Source: Treponema sp. UBA7590
GTDB taxonomy: Bacteria > Spirochaetota > Spirochaetia > Treponematales > Treponemataceae
Reading direction: 5' to 3'
NCBI GenBank assembly: GCA_002478955.1
Contig: DLKK01000023.1
Location: 1-19,129, forward strand
DNA length: 19,129 nucleotides
Position numbers and translations under genes: made by a program. Below are positions 1 to 6,512 of the stretch, piece after piece (the first letter of the stretch is position 1; each line of letters begins with the position of its first letter). The notes under the pieces are model-generated. The model was not told the DNA's origin, did no database searches, and worked only from the letters and a program-made list of their open reading frames with translations.

Positions 1-1
1 C

Positions 2-2005
2 TTGCTTTGTAATGGTACTACAGGAATTGCTGTTGGTATGGCAACAAATATGCCAACCCACAATTTACGTGAAGTAGCGTCTGCAATTTGCGCGTATATA
101 GACAATCCTGAAATTTCAATTGATGAATTGATGAAATATATAAAAGGTCCAGATTTTCCAACAGGTGGAATTATTTATGGTCGAGAAGGAATAAAAAAAG
201 CCTATAAAACCGGACGCGGAAAAATTACAATCCGTTCAAAATTCACAATTGAAACAGATAAACATGGTCGTGAATCAATTGTATTTACAGAAGTTCCATA
301 TGGAATCAATACAACAAATATTATCCGCCGCATAAAAGAACTTGTTCGTGACAAGCAGATTGACGGAATTGTTGGTGCAAATGATGAATCTTCTGATAGA
401 ACAGGAATGCGTCTTGTAGTTGATTTAAAAAAAGGCGCAATCACTAAACTTGTTTTGAACCAGCTTTTTGCAAAAACAGATTTACAATCAAATTTTGGAG
501 TAATAAATCTTGCTCTTGTTCCGCAGGAAAAAGATGGAGAACCTCGTTATAACGAACCAGGTTATCTTACTTTGCCTCAGACTTATTTAAAGCCAGAAAT
601 TCTTACTTTAAAACAGTTGATTTTCCATTTTGTAAAACATCGTGATGAGGTAATCACACGCCGCACAATTTATGATTTGAAAGTTGCAAAACATCGAATG
701 CATATTTTGGAAGCATTAATAACGGCAATCAATAATATTGATGAAGTAATTAAAATCATACGTGGAAGTGAAACGACAGAAACTGCGAAACTTGCCCTTG
801 AAAAACGATTCAATTTTGATGACGAGCAGGCACAGGCAATTGTTGATATGCAGCTTAAACGTCTTACTCATCTTCAGATTGAAGATTTGCAGAAAGAAAT
901 AAAAGAACTTCAAGCTCTTATTGATTATTTGCAGGGACTTTTGGATGATCATAATAAAATTCTTGAAACAATAAAAATTGAAACTCAGGCTCTTGCAGAA
1001 AAATACGGAGACGACCGCCGAACGGATATTGTTGCTGATGAAGTTGAACAGATAAACGTTGAAGATATGATTAAGGAAGAAGACATGGTTGTCATGATTT
1101 CTAAACTTGGTTATATGAAACGAATTTCTGTAACTCAATATAAAAAGCAGAGTAGGGGAGGAACTGGAAGTAACAGTGCTTCTCTTGTTGAGGACGATTA
1201 TGTTAGCCAGCTTTTTATTGGCTCAACTCATGATCATATTTTGTTTGTGACAAATATCGGAAAAGCATATTGGATAAAAGTCCATGAAATTCCAGAATCT
1301 TCAAAAAATGCGCGTGGCACAAATATTAAAAGTTTGATTGCAATTGGCGCAGATGAAGAAATTACAACAGTTGTTACTTTGCGTGAATTCCGAGAAGACC
1401 AGTACTTGTTTATGACAACTTCCAACGGAATTGTAAAAAAAGTTCAGACCTCAGAATTTTCTAACGCAAAAACAAGAGGTATTATTGGTCTAAAATTGCG
1501 TGATGGTGACAAACTTATAAGTGCGATTCCAACTGATGGGGAATCAGAAGTTCTTCTTGTAACCCGCCGCGGAAAAGCTTTACGTTTTAGCGAAAAAGAT
1601 GTTCGTTGTATGGGACGAGCCAGCAGCGGTATAAAAGGAATGAAACTTTCAGAAGGAGATGAAATTGCCGGCGCAATAAAAATTGAACCGAACGATAGCA
1701 TTCTTTTGCTTACTGAAAAAGGTTTTGGAAAGCGTGTTAAATTTGAAAATTTCAATCCTCATGGTCGCGGAACTGGTGGACAAAAGATTTTTGGAAAAAC
1801 TGAAGAGCGCGGAGAAATTGTTGGAATACTTGCAGTTTCAGATAAAGATGAAATTGTATGTATGACAAGCCAGGGAAAAACTCTAAGAGTTACTGCGGAA
1901 ACAATTACCCAGCAGGGAAATCAGTCAACAGGAGTAAAGGTTGTAAAGATTTCTGATCCTGATTTCTTGGTAGGATTTGATAAAGTTCCTAGAAATGAAG
2001 AATAA
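2..2005 (+). CDS. gyrA: DNA gyrase subunit A, 5'-truncated by the window edge
   Basis: This is the breakage-reunion and C-terminal beta-pinwheel part of the type II topoisomerase subunit that, with GyrB, introduces negative supercoils. The frame is open from base 2 and enters at the family sequence NGTTGIAVGMATN, about residue 165 of a full GyrA, so the catalytic tyrosine and the quinolone-resistance region lie upstream. The coiled-coil section follows (window residues about 200-330), then the pinwheel repeats. A GyrA-box-like heptapeptide, QSRGGTG, is at bases 1148-1168; the consensus is QRRGGKG, so two positions differ. A GyrA box points to GyrA rather than ParC. The stop is TAA at 2003-2005, inside an inverted repeat. 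The 667 residues seen plus about 165 missing fit a normal 800-850 residue GyrA. Nothing suggests damage. Confidence 0.95.
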   Translation: MLCNGTTGIAVGMATNMPTHNLREVASAICAYIDNPEISIDELMKYIKGPDFPTGGIIYGREGIKKAYKTGRGKITIRSKFTIETDKHGRESIVFTEVPYGINTTNIIRRIKELVRDKQIDGIVGANDESSDRTGMRLVVDLKKGAITKLVLNQLFAKTDLQSNFGVINLALVPQEKDGEPRYNEPGYLTLPQTYLKPEILTLKQLIFHFVKHRDEVITRRTIYDLKVAKHRMHILEALITAINNIDEVIKIIRGSETTETAKLALEKRFNFDDEQAQAIVDMQLKRLTHLQIEDLQKEIKELQALIDYLQGLLDDHNKILETIKIETQALAEKYGDDRRTDIVADEVEQINVEDMIKEEDMVVMISKLGYMKRISVTQYKKQSRGGTGSNSASLVEDDYVSQLFIGSTHDHILFVTNIGKAYWIKVHEIPESSKNARGTNIKSLIAIGADEEITTVVTLREFREDQYLFMTTSNGIVKKVQTSEFSNAKTRGIIGLKLRDGDKLISAIPTDGESEVLLVTRRGKALRFSEKDVRCMGRASSGIKGMKLSEGDEIAGAIKIEPNDSILLLTEKGFGKRVKFENFNPHGRGTGGQKIFGKTEERGEIVGILAVSDKDEIVCMTSQGKTLRVTAETITQQGNQSTGVKVVKISDPDFLVGFDKVPRNEE

Positions 2006-2027
2006 TTCTTTATATTATAAAGAATTA
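2003..2027 (+). terminator. Perfect 12-bp AT-rich inverted repeat over the gyrA stop
   Basis: Arms 2003-2014 and 2016-2027 are exact reverse complements around a single central base, and the left arm includes the TAA stop of gyrA. All but two of the 24 arm bases are A or T and the following T-run is broken, so this is a weak terminator at best. It may instead be an mRNA 3'-end stabiliser. The dyad is seen directly; the function is inferred. Confidence 0.4.
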
Positions 2028-2062
2028 TAGATTTTATTTAGAAAAGTATATAAATTATATAT

Positions 2063-2098
2063 AAAATGTATATTTTTTAATGACAAAATGTACATTTT
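2063..2098. repeat. Twin 14-bp palindromes (AAAATGTAYATTTT)
   Basis: Two almost identical palindromes, AAAATGTATATTTT (2063-2076) and AAAATGTACATTTT (2085-2098), are spaced 22 bp start to start, about two helical turns. The second falls inside the spacer of the promoter at 2080-2108. This is the geometry of a paired operator for a dimeric regulator. The regulator is not identifiable from the window. Confidence 0.5.
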
Positions 2099-2108
2099 AT
2101 ACTATAGT
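2080..2108 (+). promoter_or_regulatory. Sigma70-type promoter between gyrA and the origin-like region
   Basis: A -35-like ATGACA (2080-2085), a 17-bp spacer and a -10-like TATAGT (2103-2108) predict a start near 2114-2116. No coding sequence follows before the terminator at 2156-2187, so the product would be a short RNA. A palindrome occupies most of the spacer, suggesting repression or other control. This is a sequence match only. Confidence 0.45.
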
Positions 2109-2113
2109 AAAAA

Positions 2114-2187
2114 AGGGTAGTAGTTATAAACTAGGGAAATACTTATACATCAGGCAAAAGACCAGTCTCTCGACTGGTCTTTTTTTA
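2114..2187 (+). ncRNA. Candidate small RNA of about 75 nt
   Basis: This interval lies between the promoter at 2080-2108 and the strong hairpin terminator at 2156-2187. It has no ATG or GTG with a ribosome-binding site and no open frame of note. It contains a 5-bp hairpin, TAGTT-ATA-AACTA (2121-2133), and then the terminator stem. Because the gyrA message already has its own dyad at 2003-2027, an independent short transcript is plausible. It could equally be the tail of the gyrA 3' UTR. I recognise no known RNA family. Confidence 0.3.
2156..2187 (+). terminator. Strong intrinsic terminator
   Basis: A perfect 12-bp stem (2156-2167 with 2172-2183) closes a TCTC tetraloop, and the right arm runs directly into seven Ts ending at 2187. 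It ends the gyrA transcript or the short RNA just upstream, and it insulates the DnaA-box region from transcription. Confidence 0.85.
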
Positions 2188-2207
2188 TATAAATCTGATT
2201 TTGATAC

Positions 2208-2239
2208 TTATCCACTTTTTATCCACTTTTTGTGGATAA
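2208..2239. promoter_or_regulatory. Cluster of three DnaA boxes
   Basis: TTATCCACT is at 2208-2216 and again at 2219-2227, 11 bp apart and so on the same helical face. A perfect consensus box TTATCCACA lies on the minus strand at 2231-2239. A fourth, one-mismatch box (TTATCCAGA, minus strand) is at 2657-2665. Closely spaced phased boxes next to AT-rich DNA are typical of DnaA-oligomer assembly sites at origins. Confidence 0.75.
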
Positions 2240-2279
2240 GTTGTGTTTAAATTCTTATTTTATATTTTGATTAAAATTT

Positions 2280-2295
2280 GGTTTCACGTGAAACA
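2280..2295. promoter_or_regulatory. parS-type site 1
   Basis: The 16-mer is the palindrome GTTTCACGTGAAAC plus flanks, with one mismatch (first base) to the widely conserved chromosomal parS TGTTTCACGTGAAACA bound by ParB/Spo0J. Confidence 0.8.
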
Positions 2296-2425
2296 TTTTA
2301 TCATTTTTGTATTTTATTAAATAATAAACAGAATCATTCTTTTTGGTATAAAGTAAAAAATTTCTTTCTTAATGTGATTTTAAAATTATATATATCTTTC
2401 TGATATACATTTTTTTCCTTAATCA

Positions 2426-2441
2426 TGTTTCACATGAAACA
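2426..2441. promoter_or_regulatory. parS-type site 2
   Basis: TGTTTCACATGAAACA differs from the parS consensus at one central base (CACATG instead of CACGTG), which breaks the dyad at its centre and may weaken ParB binding. Confidence 0.7.
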
Positions 2442-2476
2442 TTGCATTTGTTGTTTTATGTACGCAGTTTTTATTA

Positions 2477-2492
2477 TGTTTCACGTGAAACG
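2477..2492. promoter_or_regulatory. parS-type site 3
   Basis: TGTTTCACGTGAAACG matches parS at 15 of 16 positions, with only the last base different. The 14-bp core palindrome is intact. Confidence 0.8.
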
Positions 2493-2505
2493 ATGCTTTT
2501 TAGAA

Positions 2506-2537
2506 AACTAATTTTTTTGTTATAAAAAAAATTAGTT
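2506..2537. repeat. 13-bp inverted repeat between parS sites 3 and 4
   Basis: Arms 2506-2518 and 2525-2537 are exact complements around a 6-nt loop (GTTATA). The stem holds a 7-A/7-T block, so on either strand it resembles a weak terminator. It may instead be part of the segregation locus. Confidence 0.5.
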
Positions 2538-2549
2538 CCACGTGAAATA
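2534..2549. promoter_or_regulatory. parS-type site 4, degenerate
   Basis: This 16-mer keeps the central CCACGTGAAA but differs at three positions from TGTTTCACGTGAAACA, or two if the variable fifth base is disregarded. It overlaps the right arm of the inverted repeat at 2506-2537, so it may have diverged or have reduced affinity. Confidence 0.5.
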
Positions 2550-2560
2550 TTAAACAAACG

Positions 2561-2592
2561 AACGGAAGTTATAAATTTTATGAACTTCCGTT
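2561..2592. repeat. 10-bp inverted repeat (AACGGAAGTT)
   Basis: AACGGAAGTT (2561-2570) pairs with AACTTCCGTT (2583-2592) across a 12-nt AT-rich loop. CGAAC-type words recur just outside the arms (2559-2563 and 2611-2615). It could be a terminator-like hairpin or a boundary of the origin region. Its function is unknown. Confidence 0.4.
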
Positions 2593-2656
2593 TGTATGAA
2601 TTTTTAGCAACGAACGATTATTAGTCTAAAAAAGAAAAAAATAATTTAAGCTTTTT

Positions 2657-2791
2657 TCTGGATAATCTGCGATGAAAAAGAATCTTGCGCCAGATTGTAA
2701 GTGCGGCGCAGCCGTTGTTTGCTATGCAAACAATGTCAACACTGAAAAGCTGGTTTGCGTTTTTTATTTGCGCCCAAGAAAAAAAAGTTGA
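2657..2791 (+). other. GC-richer structured patch with a 39-codon open frame
   Basis: Inside otherwise very AT-rich DNA this patch holds two adjacent hairpins: TGCGCC/GGCGCA (2686-2691 with 2705-2710) and TTGTTTGC-TAT-GCAAACAA (2715-2733). An ATG at 2672 opens a frame to TGA at 2789-2791, giving a 39-residue peptide with four cysteines and a basic tail (RPRKKS). No Shine-Dalgarno sequence precedes the ATG and I do not recognise the peptide. The hairpins and the compositional shift suggest a dispersed repeat that happens to be open rather than a gene. Confidence 0.3.
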
Positions 2792-2837
2792 AAAAGTTTT
2801 TTGTAGGTTTTATTCTTAAAAAAAAGGAAAGAAAATT

Positions 2838-3328
2838 GTGAATGTTGATATTGTTTTGTTTGCGTTTTCAATAGTGCTTCTTTTGATTGGAACTGTTGGC
2901 ACGGTTGTTCCAGTTTTGCCGGGAGTTCCGTTGGCTTGGGCTGGTTTGCTTGTGGCTCATTTTTCAAAATACTCATCGGTCTCTGTTTTGTCACTTATTT
3001 TTACAGGACTTGCCGCGGTTGTTGTAAGTGTTGCGGATAATGTTTTTCCTGCGATTATGACTAAAAAATCTGGTGGAAGCAAATATGGAACGATTGGTTC
3101 TTTGGTTGGTGTCTGATTGCAGGATTTTTTATTGGTCCGTTTGGAATTGTTTTAGGACCTTTTATCGGCGCTTTTGTTGGTGAATTGATTTTTGATTCTT
3201 CTGACAAAAAACGAGTTTTTAATGCGGCTCTTGGAACTTTTAAAGGATTTCTTTTTGGAACCGGATTAAAAATTGCAGTCTGTCTTGTTTTTATTTGGAT
3301 TTTTATTTTTTCATTGAATTTTGATTGA
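2838..3328 (+). pseudogene. DUF456-family membrane protein, frameshifted
   Basis: The 5' part starts at GTG 2838 with AAGGAAAG about 10 nt upstream. It encodes a hydrophobic N-terminus and the family-typical segment PVLPGVPLAWAGLL, then SGGSKYGTIGSLVGV, and stops at TGA 3114-3116. In the -1 frame from 3113 the protein continues as 71 more residues with the expected glycine-rich GPFGIVLGPFIGAFVGE segment and a last hydrophobic helix, ending at TGA 3326-3328. Joined, the two give about 163 residues with three or four membrane segments, the normal size for DUF456 proteins of unknown function. A 1-nt loss near 3112 is the simplest explanation; there is no classic slippery heptamer for programmed -1 frameshifting. 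It could be a recent pseudogene or a base-calling error. Confidence 0.75.
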
Positions 3329-3337
3329 ATTGACAGG

Positions 3338-3361
3338 ATGTTGAGTTTTGTAGATTCAGCA
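3338..3361. repeat. 24-bp dispersed repeat, copy 1
   Basis: This sequence, ATGTTGAGTTTTG followed by TAGATTCAGCA, matches the one at 19086-19109 at 21 of 24 positions, with three transition differences. Shorter inverted copies of its TCGAGTTTT core appear as AAAACTCGA at 3402-3410 and 3431-3439. It lies in the intergenic space upstream of carA. A dispersed intergenic family of this genome is likely; its function is unknown. Confidence 0.55.
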
Positions 3362-3401
3362 TAAAAAATTCTTCTCTTTTATTCAATTTATGGATTAAAA
3401 A

Positions 3402-3480
3402 AAAACTCGATTTTTGGGATAAATATATAAAAAACTCGATATTTATTCCCATTCCCATAATAGATAAGATTTGATATAAT
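3402..3480 (+). promoter_or_regulatory. carAB promoter region with direct and inverted repeats
   Basis: A consensus -10 TATAAT (3475-3480) places the start near 3486-3488, only about 5 nt before the carA ATG. The -35 is poor: TTCCCA at 3452-3457, 17 bp upstream, inside a doubled ATTCCC. Two direct copies of AAAAACTCGAT (3401-3411 and 3430-3440) and a dyad GGGATAAATAT (3416-3426) with ATATTTATTCCC (3439-3450, one bulge) precede it, as expected for operator DNA. A weak -35 with upstream repeats suggests an activator or regulated promoter. Confidence 0.5.
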
Positions 3481-3491
3481 GGCATTTTAGT

Positions 3492-4793
3492 ATGGATACT
3501 AAAGCATGTTTGGTCCTGGCGAATGGACTGGTTTTTGAAGGAAGGGCATTTGGCGCTGAAGGAATAATAATCGGCGAAACAGTTTTTACAACAGGTATGA
3601 ATGGTTACCTGGAAACTCTTACTGATCCTAGTTATTACGGTCAAATTGTTACACAGACTTTTCCGCTGATTGGAAATTATGGCGATATAAAGCAGGATTA
3701 CGAAAGTTCAAAATGTAATCTTCGCGGATATATTGTTCGTCAGTGGTGTGAGGAACCTTCAAATTTCCGCTGTGGTGGAGACATTGATTCTTATTTAAAA
3801 TCACAAAATATTATTGGTCTTTACGATATTGATACTCGTAAGCTTACAAAGATTTTGCGCGAAGTTGGCGTTATGAACGGTATGCTTATAAGTGGAAACA
3901 GCAAAGATGCTTTGGAAGCTTTTGCAGCTTTAAATGATGAAAAGAAAAAAGCAGCTCTTCTTGAAAAAATTAAATCATATAAAATTGAAAAAGCTGTTGA
4001 AGCTGTAACTGGAAGTGCTACAGGCGTTGAGGAACCTGCGGATGTGGTTTTTGCTGAAAGTGCAAAATATCGATTTGTTCCTGTAACTGCTGATGGAACT
4101 AAAATCAATGATGAAAAAGAGGCAATGAAAGCCGGAAAAGGCAAAAAGGTTGTTCTTTGGGATTTTGGTGCAAAAGCTAATATTCGCCGCGAGCTTTTAA
4201 AGCGAGGTCTTGAAGTTGTAACAGTTCCTTGTTCATACTCTGCGGAACAGATTATGGCTTTGAATCCTGATGGTGTAATGCTTAGCAACGGTCCTGGAGA
4301 TCCTGCTGAAAATGTTGGAATCATTGCAGAAATTCAAAAACTTATTAAAACAGGAATTCCGATTTTTGGAATTTGTTTAGGACATCAGCTTTTGGCTTTG
4401 GCAAACGGTGCTCAGACAATGAAATTAAAATATGGTCACCGTGGTGCGAACCAGCCTGTAAAATATACAAAAACCGGACGCGTTTATATTACTTCACAGA
4501 ATCATGGTTATGCTGTAAAAAATGATTCTTTGCCGGAAGGAACTGTTCAAAGTTTTGTTAATACAAATGATGGAACTTGCGAAGGTTTGACTTATACAAA
4601 AATTCCTGCATTCAGTGTTCAGTTTCACCCGGAGGCTTGCTCAGGTCCACTTGATGCGAACTTTTTGTTCGATGAATTTGTAAAGCTTATTAATAATCAT
4701 GATTATTTTAAGAATTTCAAATCTGAATATGAAAGAGTTGATGCGATTGCTTATTTTGCTTCAACAATCAAGGCGACAAAAGCCAAAGCTTAA
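3492..4793 (+). CDS. carA: Carbamoyl-phosphate synthase small (glutaminase) subunit
   Basis: CarA hydrolyses glutamine and feeds ammonia to the large subunit for carbamoyl phosphate, the precursor of pyrimidines and arginine. The N-terminal CPSase small-chain domain spans residues 1-145, with the typical VFTTGMNGYLETLTDPSY. The class I amidotransferase domain spans 219-400, with the nucleophile Cys295 in GICLGHQ and the His379/Glu381 pair in FHPEA. At 433 residues it is 50-60 longer than usual; the extra is a lysine- and alanine-rich linker at about 150-218 between the domains. The ATG at 3492 has no Shine-Dalgarno sequence and lies about 5 nt from the predicted transcript start, so translation may be nearly leaderless. 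carB starts 18 nt after the stop. Confidence 0.95.
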   Translation: MDTKACLVLANGLVFEGRAFGAEGIIIGETVFTTGMNGYLETLTDPSYYGQIVTQTFPLIGNYGDIKQDYESSKCNLRGYIVRQWCEEPSNFRCGGDIDSYLKSQNIIGLYDIDTRKLTKILREVGVMNGMLISGNSKDALEAFAALNDEKKKAALLEKIKSYKIEKAVEAVTGSATGVEEPADVVFAESAKYRFVPVTADGTKINDEKEAMKAGKGKKVVLWDFGAKANIRRELLKRGLEVVTVPCSYSAEQIMALNPDGVMLSNGPGDPAENVGIIAEIQKLIKTGIPIFGICLGHQLLALANGAQTMKLKYGHRGANQPVKYTKTGRVYITSQNHGYAVKNDSLPEGTVQSFVNTNDGTCEGLTYTKIPAFSVQFHPEACSGPLDANFLFDEFVKLINNHDYFKNFKSEYERVDAIAYFASTIKATKAKA

Positions 4794-4811
4794 AAATTTA
4801 GGAAGGTAAAT

Positions 4812-6392
4812 ATGCCACTTAATAAAGATATTCACAAAGTGATGGTTATTGGTTCTGGTCCGATTATTATTGGTCAGGCTGCGGAATTTGACTATGCGGG
4901 AAGCCAGGCTTGTAAAGCTTTAAAGGAACAGGGGCTTGAGGTTGTTCTTGTAAATTCAAATCCTGCAACTTTGATGACAGATCATGCGATGGCTGACCAT
5001 ATTTATATTGAACCGTTGATTCCAGAAGTTATTGAAAGAATTATTGAAAAAGAAAAACCGGATTCAATTCTTTCTTCACTTGGTGGACAAACTGGTTTAA
5101 CTTTGTGCATGGAACTGGCAAAATCAGGATTTTTAAAGGAACACAACGTTCGACTTCTTGGAGCAAAACCTGAAACAATTGATAAAGCGGAAGACCGTCA
5201 GATGTTCAAGGACACAATGGAATCTATTGGAGAGCCTTGTATTCCTTCTAAAGTTGTAACAAATTATGAAGATGCTTTGGATTTTGCAAAAAATGTAATC
5301 GGATTTCCTGCAATTATTCGTCCTGCGTTTACCCTTGGTGGAACTGGTGGCGGTATTGCTAATAACGAAGAAGAATTTAATGAAATTGCTCATAATGGTT
5401 TGCATCGTTCACCGATTCATCAGATTCTTGTTGAAAAATGTATTTCTGGTTGGAAAGAAATTGAATTTGAAGTTGTTCGTGATCACAGCGGAAACGTTTT
5501 GACTGTTTGTTCAATGGAAAACTTTGATCCGGTTGGTGTTCATACAGGAGATTCAATTGTAATTGCTCCGACGGTAACTCTTTCTGATAAAGAATATCAG
5601 ATGTTGAGAACAGCTTCCTTGAATATAATTTCTTCGCTTGGAATGGAAGGCGGTTGTAACTGTCAGTTTGCGTTGAATCCTGAATCTTTTGAATATGCGG
5701 TGATTGAAGTAAATCCTCGTGTTTCACGTTCTTCTGCGTTGGCTTCTAAGGCAACTGGTTATCCGATTGCGAAAATCGCTACTTTGATTGCAATTGGCTA
5801 TAATCTTGATGAAATTCCGAACTCAGTAACAAAGAAAACCTCTGCATGTTTTGAGCCTGTTTTGGATTATGTTGTTGTAAAAATGCCTAAATTCCCATTT
5901 GATAAGTTTGTTTATGCGGCAAGAAAATTGGGAACTCAGATGAAGGCAACTGGTGAAGTTATGGCGATTGGACGCACTTTTGAAGAAGCGTTGATGAAAG
6001 CAGCTCGTGGTGCGGAAATTGGAGTTACATCACTGAACCTTAAAAAGTTTGAGAAAGAACCAGATGAAAAAATCATTGAGCGTGTTGGTCAATGCACAGA
6101 CCAAAGATTGTTTGCAGTTTTTCAGGCATTAAAACGTGGAATTATGACTGTAGATGAAATCCATAAAGTAACAATGATAGACGAATGGTTCTTGAACAAA
6201 CTTATGAATCTTGTTGATATGGAAGATATGTTCCAGATGATAAAAGAAGGTGCAGAACTTTCTGAAAACGGAACTGCCGAACTTACACAAGAATTATACG
6301 TTGAGGCAAAAAAACTCGGTTATCCAGATAAAGTCATTGAGGAAATGACCGGTTATGAAATCGAAAATTCTCAGGGCGTTGCGGTAAATTAA
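4812..6392 (+). CDS. carB: Carbamoyl-phosphate synthase large subunit, N-terminal half only
   Basis: The protein begins like all CarB proteins (residues 11-33 include VIGSGPIIIGQAAEFDYAGS) and carries the carboxyphosphate ATP-grasp domain to about residue 400, including RPAFTLGGTGGG and EVNPRVSRSSAL. A helical oligomerisation-type domain follows to the end. It stops at 526 residues, where a normal ~1070-residue CarB would go on into the second ATP-grasp (carbamoyl phosphate) domain and the allosteric domain. The stop is clean: the 120 nt downstream show no second-half homology in any frame and hold a terminator. A separate second-half gene elsewhere is likely, as in organisms with split carB1/carB2; a homodimer of this half is another possibility. 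AGGAAGG lies 5 nt before the ATG. Confidence 0.9.
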   Translation: MPLNKDIHKVMVIGSGPIIIGQAAEFDYAGSQACKALKEQGLEVVLVNSNPATLMTDHAMADHIYIEPLIPEVIERIIEKEKPDSILSSLGGQTGLTLCMELAKSGFLKEHNVRLLGAKPETIDKAEDRQMFKDTMESIGEPCIPSKVVTNYEDALDFAKNVIGFPAIIRPAFTLGGTGGGIANNEEEFNEIAHNGLHRSPIHQILVEKCISGWKEIEFEVVRDHSGNVLTVCSMENFDPVGVHTGDSIVIAPTVTLSDKEYQMLRTASLNIISSLGMEGGCNCQFALNPESFEYAVIEVNPRVSRSSALASKATGYPIAKIATLIAIGYNLDEIPNSVTKKTSACFEPVLDYVVVKMPKFPFDKFVYAARKLGTQMKATGEVMAIGRTFEEALMKAARGAEIGVTSLNLKKFEKEPDEKIIERVGQCTDQRLFAVFQALKRGIMTVDEIHKVTMIDEWFLNKLMNLVDMEDMFQMIKEGAELSENGTAELTQELYVEAKKLGYPDKVIEEMTGYEIENSQGVAVN

Positions 6393-6471
6393 GGGTTCAT
6401 AGATTTCAAATTGGTTTTGAAATTATATTATTGATTATTTGGTAAAGCCGGATAATGTTAACAAACAAAAC

Positions 6472-6512
6472 GAGGCAGAAATTCTTCAAAACGAACTTCT
6501 GCCTCTGTTTTT
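6472..6512. terminator. Bidirectional terminator between carB and the sugar operon
   Basis: GAGGCAGAA (6472-6480) pairs with TTCTGCCTC (6497-6505) over a 16-nt loop. It is followed by TGTTTTTT on the plus strand and, read on the minus strand, by GTTTTGTTTGTT. It therefore can end both the carAB transcript and the convergent sugar operon, whose last stop codon is at 6512. A weaker 8-bp hairpin (6403-6410 with 6416-6423) lies just after carB. Confidence 0.8.

Larger units (their letters stand above)
2188..2600. other. Probable replication origin region (DnaA boxes, AT-rich DNA, parS cluster)
   Basis: This non-coding interval combines a tight cluster of three DnaA boxes (2208-2239), a very AT-rich stretch from about 2241 to 2425 that could serve as unwinding element, and four parS-type sites (2280-2549). 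It lies just downstream of gyrA, and gyrA is commonly near oriC in bacteria. No dnaA or parAB gene is in the window, so the assignment rests on motifs and location. An alternative is a segregation-only locus with accessory DnaA binding. Confidence 0.6.

Noticed and set aside
2188..2837. Remnant of a transposon or phage attachment region because of many inverted repeats
   Set aside because: No transposase fragment, target duplication or tRNA is visible; the strongest repeats are explained by DnaA and ParB sites.
3821..4324. 167-codon open frame on the minus strand
   Set aside because: It lies wholly inside carA, which has intact catalytic motifs; it has no ribosome-binding site and no recognisable domain.
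6393..6511. A frameshifted second half of CarB after the stop
   Set aside because: None of the three forward frames shows ATP-grasp or allosteric-domain sequence, and the interval holds a terminator.
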